A DNA stretch of 23,856 nt, from the NCBI GenBank assembly GCA_937876095.1, contig CALFIE010000058.1, forward strand, positions 1 to 23,856, given 5' to 3'. A model generated the notes under the pieces. The model did not search any database, was not told the DNA's origin, and worked only from the letters and a program-made list of their open reading frames with translations. Positions within the stretch are counted from its first letter, which is position 1. The number at the start of each line of letters is the position of its first letter. Below are positions 1-8,434 of this stretch, piece by piece. Position numbers and translations under genes: made by a program. The DNA is from an uncultured Flavobacteriales bacterium. GTDB taxonomy: Bacteria; Bacteroidota; Bacteroidia; Flavobacteriales; Weeksellaceae.

Positions 1-585
1 GACCTTGAGCTTCAGCAGGATCGCCGAGACATGTGCCTTGATCGTCGCTTCCGAGACCCCGAGCTCATAGGCGATCTGCTTGTTGAGCAGACCCTCGCCG
101 AGCATGCCGAGCACGCGGCTCTGCTGCGGGGTGAGCGTGCGCAAACGGTTGATCAGGTCGGCCACGTCGGGATCGGTTTCCTGTCCCCCCTGATAGCTTT
201 CCGGCGTGGCGATGTCGCCTTCGAGCACCGACTGGATGCTTGACCGGATCTCGTCGATCCCGGCCGATTTGGAGATGAAGCCGGAAGCACCGAGTTCCAG
301 CGCCCGGCGAATGGTAACGGGATCGTCTGTCGCCGAGACGATGACGAGTGGCAGGCTTGCAAACTCCGCCCGAAGCGCCATCAGGCCGGAAAATCCTGAT
401 ACGCCGGGCATGGCAAGATCAAGCAGCATCAGATCGGCATCGGGATGGTCGGAAGCCGCCTTGCGCGCGGCCTCGAAATCGCCGGCCTCGATGATGGTCT
501 GGGTGCCGTCGATACCGGTGACCGCCTGGCGCAGTGCACCACGGAACAGCGGATGATCGTCGGCGATGGCAACTTGTATCTTCAT
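1..585 (-). CDS. LuxR/NarL-type response regulator, partial (foreign, GC-rich)
   Basis: The frame runs from ATG at 585 to the window edge (195 codons), so only the extreme C-terminus is missing. It is a two-component response regulator: a phospho-acceptor receiver domain followed by a DNA-binding LuxR helix-turn-helix. Visible are the acidic pocket AIADDHPLF (residues 6-14), the phospho-acceptor Asp in LLLDLAMPG, the Ser/Thr motif VIVSATDD, the conserved Lys in GFISKSAG, and the HTH segment LTPQQSRVL...NKQIAYELGVSEATIKAHV. Codon use is strongly GC-rich from the ADDH motif onward and resembles Rhizobiales regulators, unlike everything to the right of 1,735. The first codons (ATG AAG ATA CAA GTT) look different from the rest, so the N-terminus may come from the regulator that belongs with the adjacent sensor kinase. 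The family call is solid; the integrity of this exact protein is doubtful. Confidence 0.85.
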   Translation of the reverse strand, partial: MKIQVAIADDHPLFRGALRQAVTGIDGTQTIIEAGDFEAARKAASDHPDADLMLLDLAMPGVSGFSGLMALRAEFASLPLVIVSATDDPVTIRRALELGASGFISKSAGIDEIRSSIQSVLEGDIATPESYQGGQETDPDVADLINRLRTLTPQQSRVLGMLGEGLLNKQIAYELGVSEATIKAHVSAILLKLKV

Positions 586-588
586 AAG
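548..588. other. Probable chimeric join: sensor-kinase operon to alphaproteobacterial regulator
   Basis: A medium-GC sensor kinase ends at 589; three bases later a response regulator starts, the normal kinase-regulator order. About eight codons into the regulator, base composition jumps to alphaproteobacterial. The change falls on the conserved GCC-ATC-GCC-GAC-GAT-CAT stretch encoding AIADDH, where two unrelated regulators could share an exact word and mislead an assembler. The exact breakpoint cannot be fixed from one sequence. Confidence 0.6.
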
Positions 589-1713
589 TCAGGTAATGGT
601 TTTGTTTTTTACGTCAAATTCTATGTTTACCGAAGTACCCCTGCCGGGGTGCGATTCTATAGTGCAGTGCCCGTCCATGGCACTGACCCTTGTTTGCAGA
701 TTGCGCAAGCCCATGCCCGGATGCTGTATAGTGGTATTGAACCCAATGCCATTGTCCTCGACGGTGACAATGAGCCAATGCTGCTGCATGATGAGCTGCA
801 CCAGCACCTGAGATGCCTGTGCATGCTGACGGGCATTGCGCACCAACTCTTGCACGATGCGATAAACCCCCAATTTGAAATCGTGAGACAGCACTGAAAA
901 ATCGCCAAAGTGCTGAAATTCGATATGCTGTGTGGCACTACCCTGCAAGTGAGCACAAAAAGACTGTACTGCCTCGGGCAGGCTTTGTTTCAGGAGGGCC
1001 TCGGGCATGAGGTTATGGGCTGTTTTGCGAATCTCATCGCCCATTTCATCGAGCAGGTTCATAGCTTCGTTGTAGGCGGCTACATTGGTAATGTCTTTAT
1101 TCTCGTGATGGATGGCCATGAACCGCATCATGGCGGCAGAGAGCATACCGCCTATACCATCGTGCAGATCGGCCGCGATGCGGCTGCGCTCTTTGTCGGC
1201 GCCCTGCACGGCTGCGCGAAGTACCTCTATTTTGTTGGCCTGGTCTACAGACTGTAACCATGTGCGGTGGCGCCACCACCACAACAAAGCTACCAAGGCC
1301 AGAATAACCACCAATGCTATAACAATGACCATGGCCGTGTACTGGCCGGCTACCACTGCCCGCTGGCGGGCAATGACCAACTCTTTCTGCGCCAGTATGC
1401 GATCTTTCTCGGCAGATTTGTACTGAAATTCTATACGGCTGAAATCGAGTGATTTTCGGATACTGGACAAAGAATCTTTGATGTGATAGAATGTATCTTG
1501 AAACGCCATGGCACTTTGATAGCTGCCCATGCTACGATAGACCTGCGCCAGTAACTGATACGGCCGTTCGGTATGGTCTTGTAAGCCGGTGGTGCGGATA
1601 AGTGCGAGCGTATGCTGCAATACTCGTTCGGCCTCCTGATAACGGCGAAGCCTGATGAGGGCATCGGCAAAGGAACAGGAAGCCTCTATAAACACATAAT
1701 TGTACCTATCGCC
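589..1713 (-). CDS. TPR / HisKA_3 sensor histidine kinase, N-terminally truncated (probably foreign)
   Basis: This is the C-terminal 374 codons of a frame that continues from the dipeptidase upstream. In order (numbering in the joined frame): TPR-like helices (about 402-470), a coiled-coil linker (480-515), one membrane helix (516-538), a HisKA_3 dimerisation/phosphoacceptor domain with H575 in DLHDGIGG, and a HATPase_c domain with N-box ELVRNARQHA (N684), G1 box EDNGIGF (711-716) and G2 box GMGLRNL. All catalytic motifs are intact. Such kinases phosphorylate LuxR-type regulators, and one starts 3 nt after this stop. GC content is clearly higher than in the genome to the right, and the N-terminal half of a normal kinase is missing, replaced by dipeptidase. 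A Chitinophagales-like source is a guess. Confidence 0.8.
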   Translation of the reverse strand, partial: GDRYNYVFIEASCSFADALIRLRRYQEAERVLQHTLALIRTTGLQDHTERPYQLLAQVYRSMGSYQSAMAFQDTFYHIKDSLSSIRKSLDFSRIEFQYKSAEKDRILAQKELVIARQRAVVAGQYTAMVIVIALVVILALVALLWWWRHRTWLQSVDQANKIEVLRAAVQGADKERSRIAADLHDGIGGMLSAAMMRFMAIHHENKDITNVAAYNEAMNLLDEMGDEIRKTAHNLMPEALLKQSLPEAVQSFCAHLQGSATQHIEFQHFGDFSVLSHDFKLGVYRIVQELVRNARQHAQASQVLVQLIMQQHWLIVTVEDNGIGFNTTIQHPGMGLRNLQTRVSAMDGHCTIESHPGRGTSVNIEFDVKNKTIT

Positions 1714-1735
1714 GGCGGTTTCCATGGCTTTTTTG
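1705..1735. other. Probable chimeric join inside one reading frame (dipeptidase | kinase)
   Basis: To the right the protein is a recognisable M20 dipeptidase up to ...EFFAAKKAMETA (residue 391). To the left it reads GDRYNYVFIEASCSF... of a TPR kinase. Base composition and codon choice change at the same place. The frame stays open across the join, which can happen by chance or because both sources share a word around KAMET. The dipeptidase loses about 70 C-terminal residues and the kinase its N-terminus, so neither partner is complete. Confidence 0.75.
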
Positions 1736-2886
1736 GCAGCAAAAAATTCTTTGGTATTACTTGGTAAAACATAAGGCATTCCTCCGTGATGTGGAGTAAC
1801 TCTTACCTTCACGTTTTTTGGTGCAATTTTTTCAAAATATTTTGTGAATTTTTCAACGATTTCTTCTGGTGTTTGGTAAGGAACCAATCGCATAGAAATT
1901 TTCGCAAAAGCTTTGCTTGGAATAACTGTTTTGGCACCTTCTCCTATATAACCGCCCCAAATTCCGTTGCAATCCAAGGTTGGTCTTATAGAAGTTCTTT
2001 CTAAGGTAGTAAAACCAGTTTCACCTTCTACTCCATTCAGACCAATTGATTTTTTGAATTCCTCTGGATTGTCTTTCAATTTATTCATTTCGGTGCGTTC
2101 TTCTGCCGAAACTTCTTCTACATTATCATAAAAACCATCAATGGTGATATGTCCGTTTTCATCTATCAATTTTGCGATCATTCTACTCAAAACGTGAATT
2201 GGATTCGGAACTGCACCTCCGTATAAACCAGAATGTAAATCTCTGTTTGGACCTTCTACTTCTACTTCTACATAACTCAAACCACGCAAACCTGTAGTTA
2301 CAGTTGGTTGCTCATTACTATAAATATGCGTATCTGAAATCAAAATGGTATCACAAGCTAATTTTTCTTTGTTTTCATTTACAAAATCTCCCAAACTTAC
2401 CGATCCTACTTCTTCCTCACCTTCTAAAATAAATTTTACGTTGCATGGTAAAGTGTTGGTTTTCATCATTGCCTCAAATGCTTTGATGTGCATAAAAAAC
2501 TGACCTTTATCGTCTGCAGAACCACGTGCAAAAATAGCACCATCTGGATGCAGTTCCGTTTTCTTAATAATCGGCTCAAAAGGTGGATTATCCCACAATT
2601 CCAATGGATCTGCAGGTTGCACATCATAATGACCATAAACCAAAACAGTAGGTAATTTTGGATTGATGATTTTTTGCCCAAAAACTATAGGATAACCTTT
2701 GGTTTTACAAATTTCCACATCATCTGCACCTGCATTTTTCAGGTGTTCTGCTACTTTTTCGGCACATTGTAAAACATCGTTTTTGTAAGCAGGATCTGCT
2801 GAAATCGAGGCGATTTTTAATAATTCAAACAATTCATTTACATAGCGAGTTTTGTTTTGCGAAATATAATCTAAGGTTGATTGCAT
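1714..2886 (-). CDS. M20 family dipeptidase, C-terminally truncated at the join
   Basis: A cytosolic di-zinc dipeptidase of the M20 (PepV/carnosinase-like) family, hydrolysing short peptides. The first 391 codons are present; full-length relatives have roughly 460. Visible active-site features: GHYDVQPAD (H86 metal ligand, D88), RGSADDKGQ (D125 bridging ligand), EGEEEVGS (E158 catalytic base, E159 ligand), SDTH (D185), and the lid-domain DLHSGLYGG (H218). The last metal-binding His and the end of the catalytic domain are missing because the frame runs into kinase sequence. ATG at 2886 is preceded by a good promoter (2967-2996). No signal peptide. In the real genome an intact gene is expected. 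Confidence 0.88.
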
Positions 2887-2966
2887 ATTATTTTACTTTA
2901 TTATTTAAAAAATTTCTTTGAAATTACCTTCTGAAAAAAAATTCTATCCACTAATTTCTATACTTA

Positions 2967-2996
2967 CAAATATAAAAAAATGCCTTGCTACTGCAA
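2967..2996 (-). promoter_or_regulatory. Bacteroidota-type promoter for the dipeptidase gene
   Basis: On the minus strand TATATTTG (2967-2974) matches the -7 consensus TAnnTTTG, with TTG 19 nt upstream (2994-2996). The -33 element lies inside the terminator hairpin of the preceding gene, so terminator and promoter overlap. Confidence 0.6.
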
Positions 2997-3003
2997 GACA
3001 TTT
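2974..3003 (-). terminator. Rho-independent terminator of the OmpA-family gene
   Basis: On the minus strand an 11-bp stem (arms AAATGTCTTGC and GCAAGGCATTT, one G-U pair) with loop AGTA is followed directly by a T run. It lies 28 nt past the stop of the OmpA-family gene. Confidence 0.85.
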
Positions 3004-3030
3004 TGTAGTTTTATTTTTTGATAATTTTCT

Positions 3031-3678
3031 TTATTTTGAAAATCTTACTGACATTTTTCTGTCAATTGCACGTTCTTCATCAGAAGCTTCTTTTGCTACA
3101 GTTGCATATTTGCTACCATAACCTTCTGCTGAAACAACTTGTGCACCAGCTCCTAATTTAGATAATTCAGATTGAATAAAGTTTGCTCTATCTTGTGACA
3201 GTTTTTGGTTTGCTGCATCATTACCTGTTTTATCGGTATAAGCACCAATTTTGATTTTTGCTTCAGGGAAAGCTTTCAAAATTTTAGCCAAATTTTCAAG
3301 TTGACCTTCAGAACCTGCTTCTAATTGATTAGCTGAACCCATTTTGAAATTCACGTGATCGAAATTATACCAAGTATCTTTCAGAGCAGCATCATCTGCA
3401 GCATTTTTATAAGCTCCCGATTTTAGAAAGGTAATCATTTGTGCTTCTAAACCGTTTTCATAACCTTTCAGTGCCAGTCCATTTAGATCAATATCCACAT
3501 CTTTTTTTACTTCTGCTGCTCCTTTTTCAGCAGATTCATGGTGTCCTTCTGCAACCACATCATCATAACGTTCTACTCCTGCTTCACGTTTTAGAACATC
3601 TTTATTTTTTCCTGCAGGTGGATTTTGACAAGCGATTAATAGTGTAGCAGATGCTACTATAAGTGCATATTTTTTCAT
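3031..3678 (-). CDS. OmpA-family peptidoglycan-binding lipoprotein
   Basis: A 215-residue envelope lipoprotein. Residues 1-17 are a lipoprotein signal (MKKYALIVAS...LLIAC) with the lipidated Cys at 17. Residues 18-100 form a charged linker; residues about 104-215 are an OmpA C-terminal domain that binds the diaminopimelate of peptidoglycan. The ligand-binding Asp lies in GAYTDKTG (D149), the helix motif is LSQDRANFI, and the second key Arg is in AIDRKMSVRF (R207). There is no outer-membrane beta-barrel, so it probably tethers the outer membrane to the wall. After Cys17 comes QNPPAGK, not an acidic surface-export signal, which favours a periplasm-facing protein. Own promoter and terminator; monocistronic. 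Confidence 0.9.
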   Translation of the reverse strand: MKKYALIVASATLLIACQNPPAGKNKDVLKREAGVERYDDVVAEGHHESAEKGAAEVKKDVDIDLNGLALKGYENGLEAQMITFLKSGAYKNAADDAALKDTWYNFDHVNFKMGSANQLEAGSEGQLENLAKILKAFPEAKIKIGAYTDKTGNDAANQKLSQDRANFIQSELSKLGAGAQVVSAEGYGSKYATVAKEASDEERAIDRKMSVRFSK

Positions 3679-3694
3679 AGATAAAAATTATGCC

Positions 3695-3725
3695 CAAAAA
3701 TAAGTTATTTTGAGATTTGGTGCAA
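3695..3725 (-). promoter_or_regulatory. Bacteroidota-type promoter for the OmpA-family gene
   Basis: Minus strand: TTG, 20 nt, TATTTTTG (3695-3702), ending 16 nt before the ATG at 3678. Both elements and the spacing match the TTG / TAnnTTTG consensus. Confidence 0.65.
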
Positions 3726-3820
3726 TTAATTTGAAATGATTTTTACGTAGAATCTTTATTTTTTATTTTTTATTAAAAAAATAAGTTCATCCAAAGTACT
3801 AATTTATTGAATTTTAATCA

Positions 3821-4966
3821 TCAAATGCTTTGTAGAATAACATTTCCGAGCAAGGATTTTGTGAAGATTAAATATTGATTTCCTCCGTCCAAAATTTTGT
3901 ATTTTTTCTTAATTTCGTCGGGTTTCAAAGGATGGTTCTTAGAAATGATATTGAAATGCACTCCTTTCTTAATTTCTTTAGAATCAATAGTTTTCACCTC
4001 TAAAATTCTACCCGAAAAATCTACAATCAATTCATTTGAAGTATAAAGATGTGTATTTGGATGCAATTTTTTCAACCCAAATTTTTCTGAAATTACATTG
4101 AAAATTCCAGCCTTCAAAATCGCATTGTTTGGAATATAAAGATATTTCAAAGGTTCAGAAAATTCAGATTTTGCCGTTTCTATCTCATCAAAATACAATT
4201 GAATTTCCTTTTCACCACTTTCTAAATTGACGCAGTTCATTTTAATTCGTTCAGAATTATTTGTAGAATTTATTAAAACTAAAATCTCTTTCACTTCGTT
4301 TTTTACGGCAACAATATGGATTTCTGCAATATTTTTCAAAACTGAAATGAGATACGAAATATCAATTAATGGAGAAAGTTTGATGAGAATTTTATCTGAA
4401 ATTTTCATCATTTGAGCTTGAATTTCCAATAAATTTGGCGATAAATCTTCCAGTAAAAAAACTTTGTTTTTCTTCTCGTCTCTTCTTGCAGGATCCAGGT
4501 ACAAAACATCGAATTTTTTGGTATTTTTTTGCAAAAAATCATTCAAATTATCATTAATGAAATTTGCCTTTTTATCGAGAAATTTCCAATTATGCTCTAC
4601 AATTTCGAGTAATTCTGCGTTTTGTTCTACTAGTGTCGTTTCTTCAAAATTTTTGGATAAAAAATAAGCATCAATTCCGAAACCACAAGTCAAATCAATG
4701 AATGTTTTTCCTTGTACCAAATTACTTTTATAGATTGCTGTTGCTTCTGAACTTGCCTGTTCCAGATTGAGATTGGACGAAAAAACAATACCTTCTTTCA
4801 GCAAAAAAGGAAACTTTTTTTCGGCGACTTTTCTGCCTTTTATTTGTTGTACAATTTCCTGGATTGTAACATCAGGAAACGGTGATTTTTTCAATAACAA
4901 AGAATGCAAATCTGCGTGTAGATTTACTTGGATGTAAGTTTGGATTTCTTTGTTTAATTTTATCAC
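3821..4966 (-). CDS. Class I SAM methyltransferase with THUMP-like domain (PG_1098 type)
   Basis: A 381-residue protein of the Bacteroidota-specific PG_1098-like family. After an N-terminal helical/ferredoxin-like region, the SAM-binding motif I is DLTCGFGID (91-99), with acidic VEQNAEL after strand 2 and DPARR (158-162) in the motif IV position. The last ~70 residues (HPNTHLYTSN...GGNQYLIFTK) form the THUMP-like domain. THUMP association suggests an RNA substrate, but the target is not known to me. The start codon appears to be GTG at 4966 (GTG-ATA-AAA-TTA); I see no ATG near it in frame. Neighbouring genes give no functional link. Confidence 0.8.
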   Translation of the reverse strand: MIKLNKEIQTYIQVNLHADLHSLLLKKSPFPDVTIQEIVQQIKGRKVAEKKFPFLLKEGIVFSSNLNLEQASSEATAIYKSNLVQGKTFIDLTCGFGIDAYFLSKNFEETTLVEQNAELLEIVEHNWKFLDKKANFINDNLNDFLQKNTKKFDVLYLDPARRDEKKNKVFLLEDLSPNLLEIQAQMMKISDKILIKLSPLIDISYLISVLKNIAEIHIVAVKNEVKEILVLINSTNNSERIKMNCVNLESGEKEIQLYFDEIETAKSEFSEPLKYLYIPNNAILKAGIFNVISEKFGLKKLHPNTHLYTSNELIVDFSGRILEVKTIDSKEIKKGVHFNIISKNHPLKPDEIKKKYKILDGGNQYLIFTKSLLGNVILQSI

Positions 4967-5252
4967 TGCTGAATTTTTATTTCACAAAAATCTATTGTTT
5001 CATTTTAACAACAATAACAAAGCTATTTTTACAGGAAGTAGAAGCTTTAACTACATTTATAGAATCTATCCCAGATTTTTCAATCATAATTTTTTACGAA
5101 ATTTTCTTTAAAAAATTATTCATTTGAATTTAAACCCAAATTATAATCTTTATTCTAATTCAAAAATTTGAAATAATCATAACCACTTGTTTTACAAAGA
5201 ATTACAATAAATAAAAATAATAGAAATTTGTATTTCAAATTAATTAAAAATT
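4967..5252. other. AT-rich intergenic region, nothing clear
   Basis: About 290 bases between the methyltransferase start and the uvrA stop. It contains runs of A and T and a weak dyad (AATTTG...CAAATT near 5225-5242) that could end the uvrA transcript, but no convincing gene, RNA or terminator with a proper T run. Confidence 0.5.
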
Positions 5253-8108
5253 TCACTCCAACTCTCTCTTCAAAAACCTTGCAGTCAATGATTTTTTAGA
5301 TTTGGCAACTTGTTCTGGAGTTCCGGTTGCAATGATTTCTCCGCCGTTTTTTCCGCCTTCCAAACCAATGTCTATAATGTGGTCTGCCAATTTTATCACA
5401 TCTAAATTATGTTCAATTATGATAAAAGAATTTCCCAAATCGACCAATTTTTTGATGGATTCCATCAAAATTTTCACATCTTCAAAATGTAAACCTGTGG
5501 TTGGTTCATCTAAAATATAGAGCGTATTTCCGGTTTGTTTTTTGGCGAGTTCAGTAGCGAGTTTCACACGTTGTGCTTCACCACCACTTAAAGTGGTACT
5601 TTGTTGACCAATCGTAATATATCCCAAACCAACATCTTGCAAGGTTTTTACTTTGGCGAAAATTTTAGGAATTGGTTGGAAAAAATCGGTGGCTTCATCA
5701 ATCGTCATTTCCAACACATCGGAAATCGATTTCCCTTTGTAGCGCACTTCCAAAGTTTCTCGGTTGAAACGTTTTCCGTTGCAGGTTTCGCAATGCACGT
5801 AAACATCAGGTAAAAAATTCATTTCAATCACCTTCAAACCGCCACCTTGACAAGTTTCGCATCTTCCACCTTTTACATTAAATGAAAATCTTCCCGCTTT
5901 GTAACCACGGATTTTAGATTCTGGTAATTCTGCAAAAAGGTTACGAATATCAGTGAACATTCCGGTGTAAGTTGCAGGATTAGAACGAGGAGTTCTACCA
6001 ATCGGAGTTTGGTCTACATCTACAATTTTGTCGATATTATCAATTCCTTCAATTTTTTTGTACGGAAGTGGTTCTTGCACCGCTCTGTAAAAATGTTTGT
6101 TGAGAATTGGGTACAAAGTCCCATTAATTAAAGAAGATTTTCCGCTTCCTGAAATTCCGGTAACCACAACCAATTTTCCAAGAGGAACTTCCAAAGTCAC
6201 ATTTTTCAGGTTATTTCCGGTTGCACCCTTCAAAATAAGGGATTTTCCGTTGCCTTCTCGTCGCGTTTTTGGGACCTCAATTTTTCGTTTTCCGGTAATG
6301 TAATCTGCGGTTATGGTGTCTGCTTTCAGCAAATCTTCCGGTTTTCCTTGCCAAAGAATTTCTCCACCAAATTTCCCAGCTCTTGGACCGATATCCAATA
6401 CATCATCAGCTTCCATAATCATATCTTTGTCGTGTTCTACCACGATTACAGAATTCCCGATGTCACGCAAATTTTTGAGTGATGCAATCAATCTTTCGTT
6501 ATCTCTTTGGTGCAAACCAATGCTCGGTTCGTCTAAAATATAGAGCACATTTACCAATTGCGAACCAATTTGTGTAGCTAGTCTGATTCTCTGAGATTCT
6601 CCACCAGAAAGCGTTCTACTGCTTCTGCTCAAAGAGAGATAATCCAAACCAACATCTAACAAAAATTGAAGTCGGGTTTCAATTTCCTTGAGAATTTCGT
6701 GGGCAATAATTTTATTTTTTTCTGAAAATTTTGGAGCAATTTCCTTCAACCATTCCTTTAAATCGAGTAAACTCAAAGCATTGACTTCCGCAATATTTTT
6801 ACCATCAATTTTGAAACTCAAGCTCGATTTTTGCAAACGTGCACCTTTGCAATCCGGACAAGTTTCTTCGGTGGTAAATTGCCTTTCAATCAGCACTGCA
6901 TCGTAGTTTTCTTTGTCATCAACTACTTGTTCTAAGTACGGAATGAGTCCTTCAAAATTAATTTTTACTTTTTTTGAAATGCCTGCATATTTCAAATCTG
7001 CAGTGAATTCTTTGTGGCAACCGTAGTACAAATAATCGATAGCTTCACGCGGAATTTCTGCAAAAGGCGTATTCAAACCCAAACCAAAAATTTCTAATAC
7101 ATTTTTAATTTGTGTAAGCATCCATTTATTCCCCTTCAAAATTTCCAAAGGCAACAAAGCACCTTGACTAATGGACAATTTAGGATTTTCAACCAAAAAT
7201 TCTTCTCTAATTTTTTTGATGTGACCTAAACCTTTGCAAGTTGGGCAACTCCCTTTCGGAGAATTAAAGGAGAAAGTGTTAGGTTCTGGCAACGCAAGTG
7301 AATCTCCAGAATCTGCATCCATCAAATTTTTAGAAAAATATTGAATGTTTTTTTCGTCTAAAATCTGAATTCCAATGGTTCCATCTCCCATATTTAATGC
7401 AGTTTTCAGAGATTTAGGCATTCTGCTTTCTGAAGCATTTTCACCAATAATCCAACGATCAATCACGACATCAATATCATGAGTTTTGTATCTATCAAGT
7501 TTCAAATCGTACTCAATATCTTGCAATTCGCCATCAATTCTGGCTTGTCCGTATCCTTTTTTTGCCAATTGCACGAAAAGTTCGTGGTAATGCCCTTTTC
7601 TGGAACGCACAACTGGCGCCAAAAGCATCACTTTTTTTCCTTTAAAATTTTGATTGATGGTTTCCAAAATTTGTTCTTCGGTATAACTCACTAATTTTTC
7701 ACCTGTGGAAAGCGAATACGCATCTGAAACTCTGGCAAAAAGCAAACGAAGAAAATCGTATAATTCGGTAACGGTACCAACTGTAGAACGCGGATTTTTG
7801 TTGGTGGTTTTTTGTTCGATGGCAATTACTGGAGAAAGTCCATCTATTTTATCAACATCGGGACGTTCTAAACCGCCCAAAAACTGCCTTGCATAGGCAG
7901 AAAACGTTTCAATATATCTGCGTTGTCCTTCTGCAAAAATGGTATCAAAAGCAAGCGAAGATTTTCCGCTCCCCGAAAGTCCGGTAATTACCACCAATTC
8001 ATTTCTTGGGATTTTTACGGAAATATTTTTCAAGTTGTGTTCTCTTGCTCCGTGTATTTCTATATATTCTTTGTTTTCACTCATTGTATTTTCTGAAAAT
8101 ATTTTCAT
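5253..8108 (-). CDS. uvrA: UvrABC excinuclease subunit A
   Basis: DNA damage-recognition ATPase of nucleotide excision repair; a UvrA dimer loads UvrB at lesions. 951 residues, near the usual ~940. Two ABC ATPase modules: Walker A GLSGSGKSS (43-51) and GISGSGKSS in the second half, signature LSGGESQR and LSGGEAQR, Walker B YILDEP in both. Zinc-binding Cys pairs: CPTC (288-291), CPDC, and the C-terminal CETC...CETC finger. The first Cys pair of the N-terminal zinc module, present in E. coli UvrA, is absent (residues ~263-275 have no Cys), which I believe is common in Bacteroidota. ATG at 8108 lies 20 nt after a -7 box; an alternative start is the Met of MSENKEY at 8084. Monocistronic. Confidence 0.97.
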   Translation of the reverse strand: MKIFSENTMSENKEYIEIHGAREHNLKNISVKIPRNELVVITGLSGSGKSSLAFDTIFAEGQRRYIETFSAYARQFLGGLERPDVDKIDGLSPVIAIEQKTTNKNPRSTVGTVTELYDFLRLLFARVSDAYSLSTGEKLVSYTEEQILETINQNFKGKKVMLLAPVVRSRKGHYHELFVQLAKKGYGQARIDGELQDIEYDLKLDRYKTHDIDVVIDRWIIGENASESRMPKSLKTALNMGDGTIGIQILDEKNIQYFSKNLMDADSGDSLALPEPNTFSFNSPKGSCPTCKGLGHIKKIREEFLVENPKLSISQGALLPLEILKGNKWMLTQIKNVLEIFGLGLNTPFAEIPREAIDYLYYGCHKEFTADLKYAGISKKVKINFEGLIPYLEQVVDDKENYDAVLIERQFTTEETCPDCKGARLQKSSLSFKIDGKNIAEVNALSLLDLKEWLKEIAPKFSEKNKIIAHEILKEIETRLQFLLDVGLDYLSLSRSSRTLSGGESQRIRLATQIGSQLVNVLYILDEPSIGLHQRDNERLIASLKNLRDIGNSVIVVEHDKDMIMEADDVLDIGPRAGKFGGEILWQGKPEDLLKADTITADYITGKRKIEVPKTRREGNGKSLILKGATGNNLKNVTLEVPLGKLVVVTGISGSGKSSLINGTLYPILNKHFYRAVQEPLPYKKIEGIDNIDKIVDVDQTPIGRTPRSNPATYTGMFTDIRNLFAELPESKIRGYKAGRFSFNVKGGRCETCQGGGLKVIEMNFLPDVYVHCETCNGKRFNRETLEVRYKGKSISDVLEMTIDEATDFFQPIPKIFAKVKTLQDVGLGYITIGQQSTTLSGGEAQRVKLATELAKKQTGNTLYILDEPTTGLHFEDVKILMESIKKLVDLGNSFIIIEHNLDVIKLADHIIDIGLEGGKNGGEIIATGTPEQVAKSKKSLTARFLKRELE

Positions 8109-8128
8109 TAAAAAAAATCAGAATTTTG

Positions 8129-8136
8129 CAAAAATA
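8129..8136 (-). promoter_or_regulatory. Putative -7 promoter element of uvrA
   Basis: TATTTTTG on the minus strand fits TAnnTTTG, 20 nt upstream of the ATG at 8108. No clear TTG is visible at the -33 spacing. Confidence 0.4.
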
Positions 8137-8190
8137 CGGAAAATTTCACAGAATTTAGAGTTGAGAAACATTGTAAAATATAGAATAAAC

Positions 8191-8227
8191 AAAAAAAGCA
8201 ATTTACAAAATTTTGTAAATTGCTTTT
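8191..8227 (-). terminator. Terminator of tRNA-Ser: perfect 34-bp palindrome
   Basis: Positions 8194-8227 are a perfect palindrome (half-site AAAAGCAATTTACAAAA). On the minus strand it is followed by more T, right after the tRNA. Because it is a palindrome it could also form a hairpin in plus-strand RNA, but no plus-strand gene precedes it. Confidence 0.75.
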
Positions 8228-8235
8228 AAAAATTG

Positions 8236-8320
8236 CGGAGAAACAGGGATTCGAACCCCGGGACCTGTTACAGTCAACAGTTTTCAAGACTGCCGCAATC
8301 GACCACTCTGCCATTTCTCC
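8236..8320 (-). tRNA. tRNA-Ser (UGA anticodon)
   Basis: An 85-nt class II tRNA. The acceptor stem pairs GGAGAAA with TTTCTCC, with G as discriminator base. The D-arm region is GCAGAGTGGTCGATTGCGG, the anticodon loop CTTGAAA gives TGA, a long variable arm follows, and the T arm contains GGTTCGAATCC. No CCA is encoded at the 3' end. Confidence 0.95.
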
Positions 8321-8351
8321 ATAAAAAACGAAAATTTCGTTTTCAGTGGTG

Positions 8352-8381
8352 CAAATATACCACCATTTATTTTTTTTACAA
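8352..8381 (-). promoter_or_regulatory. Promoter of tRNA-Ser
   Basis: Minus strand: TTG (8379-8381), 19 nt, TATATTTG (8352-8359), a full match to the Bacteroidota consensus, 31 nt upstream of the mature tRNA 5' end. Confidence 0.7.
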
Positions 8382-8434
8382 AATTATTTTTCCTGAATTT
8401 TTATTATTTTCTATAAAGTTCTAAAATTCAGCAC

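Noticed and set aside
589..2886. A single 765-residue dipeptidase-sensor kinase fusion protein as a novel signalling enzyme
   Set aside because: Both partners are truncated at the join, base composition changes there, and the contig shows another probable join and adapter contamination.
3758..3786. A/T-only dyad as terminator of the methyltransferase gene
   Set aside because: The stem has only A-T pairs apart from the ends, and such sequence is common by chance in this AT-rich genome.
8326..8345. Dyad AACGAAAATTTCGTT next to tRNA-Ser as an operator
   Set aside because: It lies between the tRNA and its promoter and would be part of the precursor 5' leader; there is no independent support for a regulatory role.
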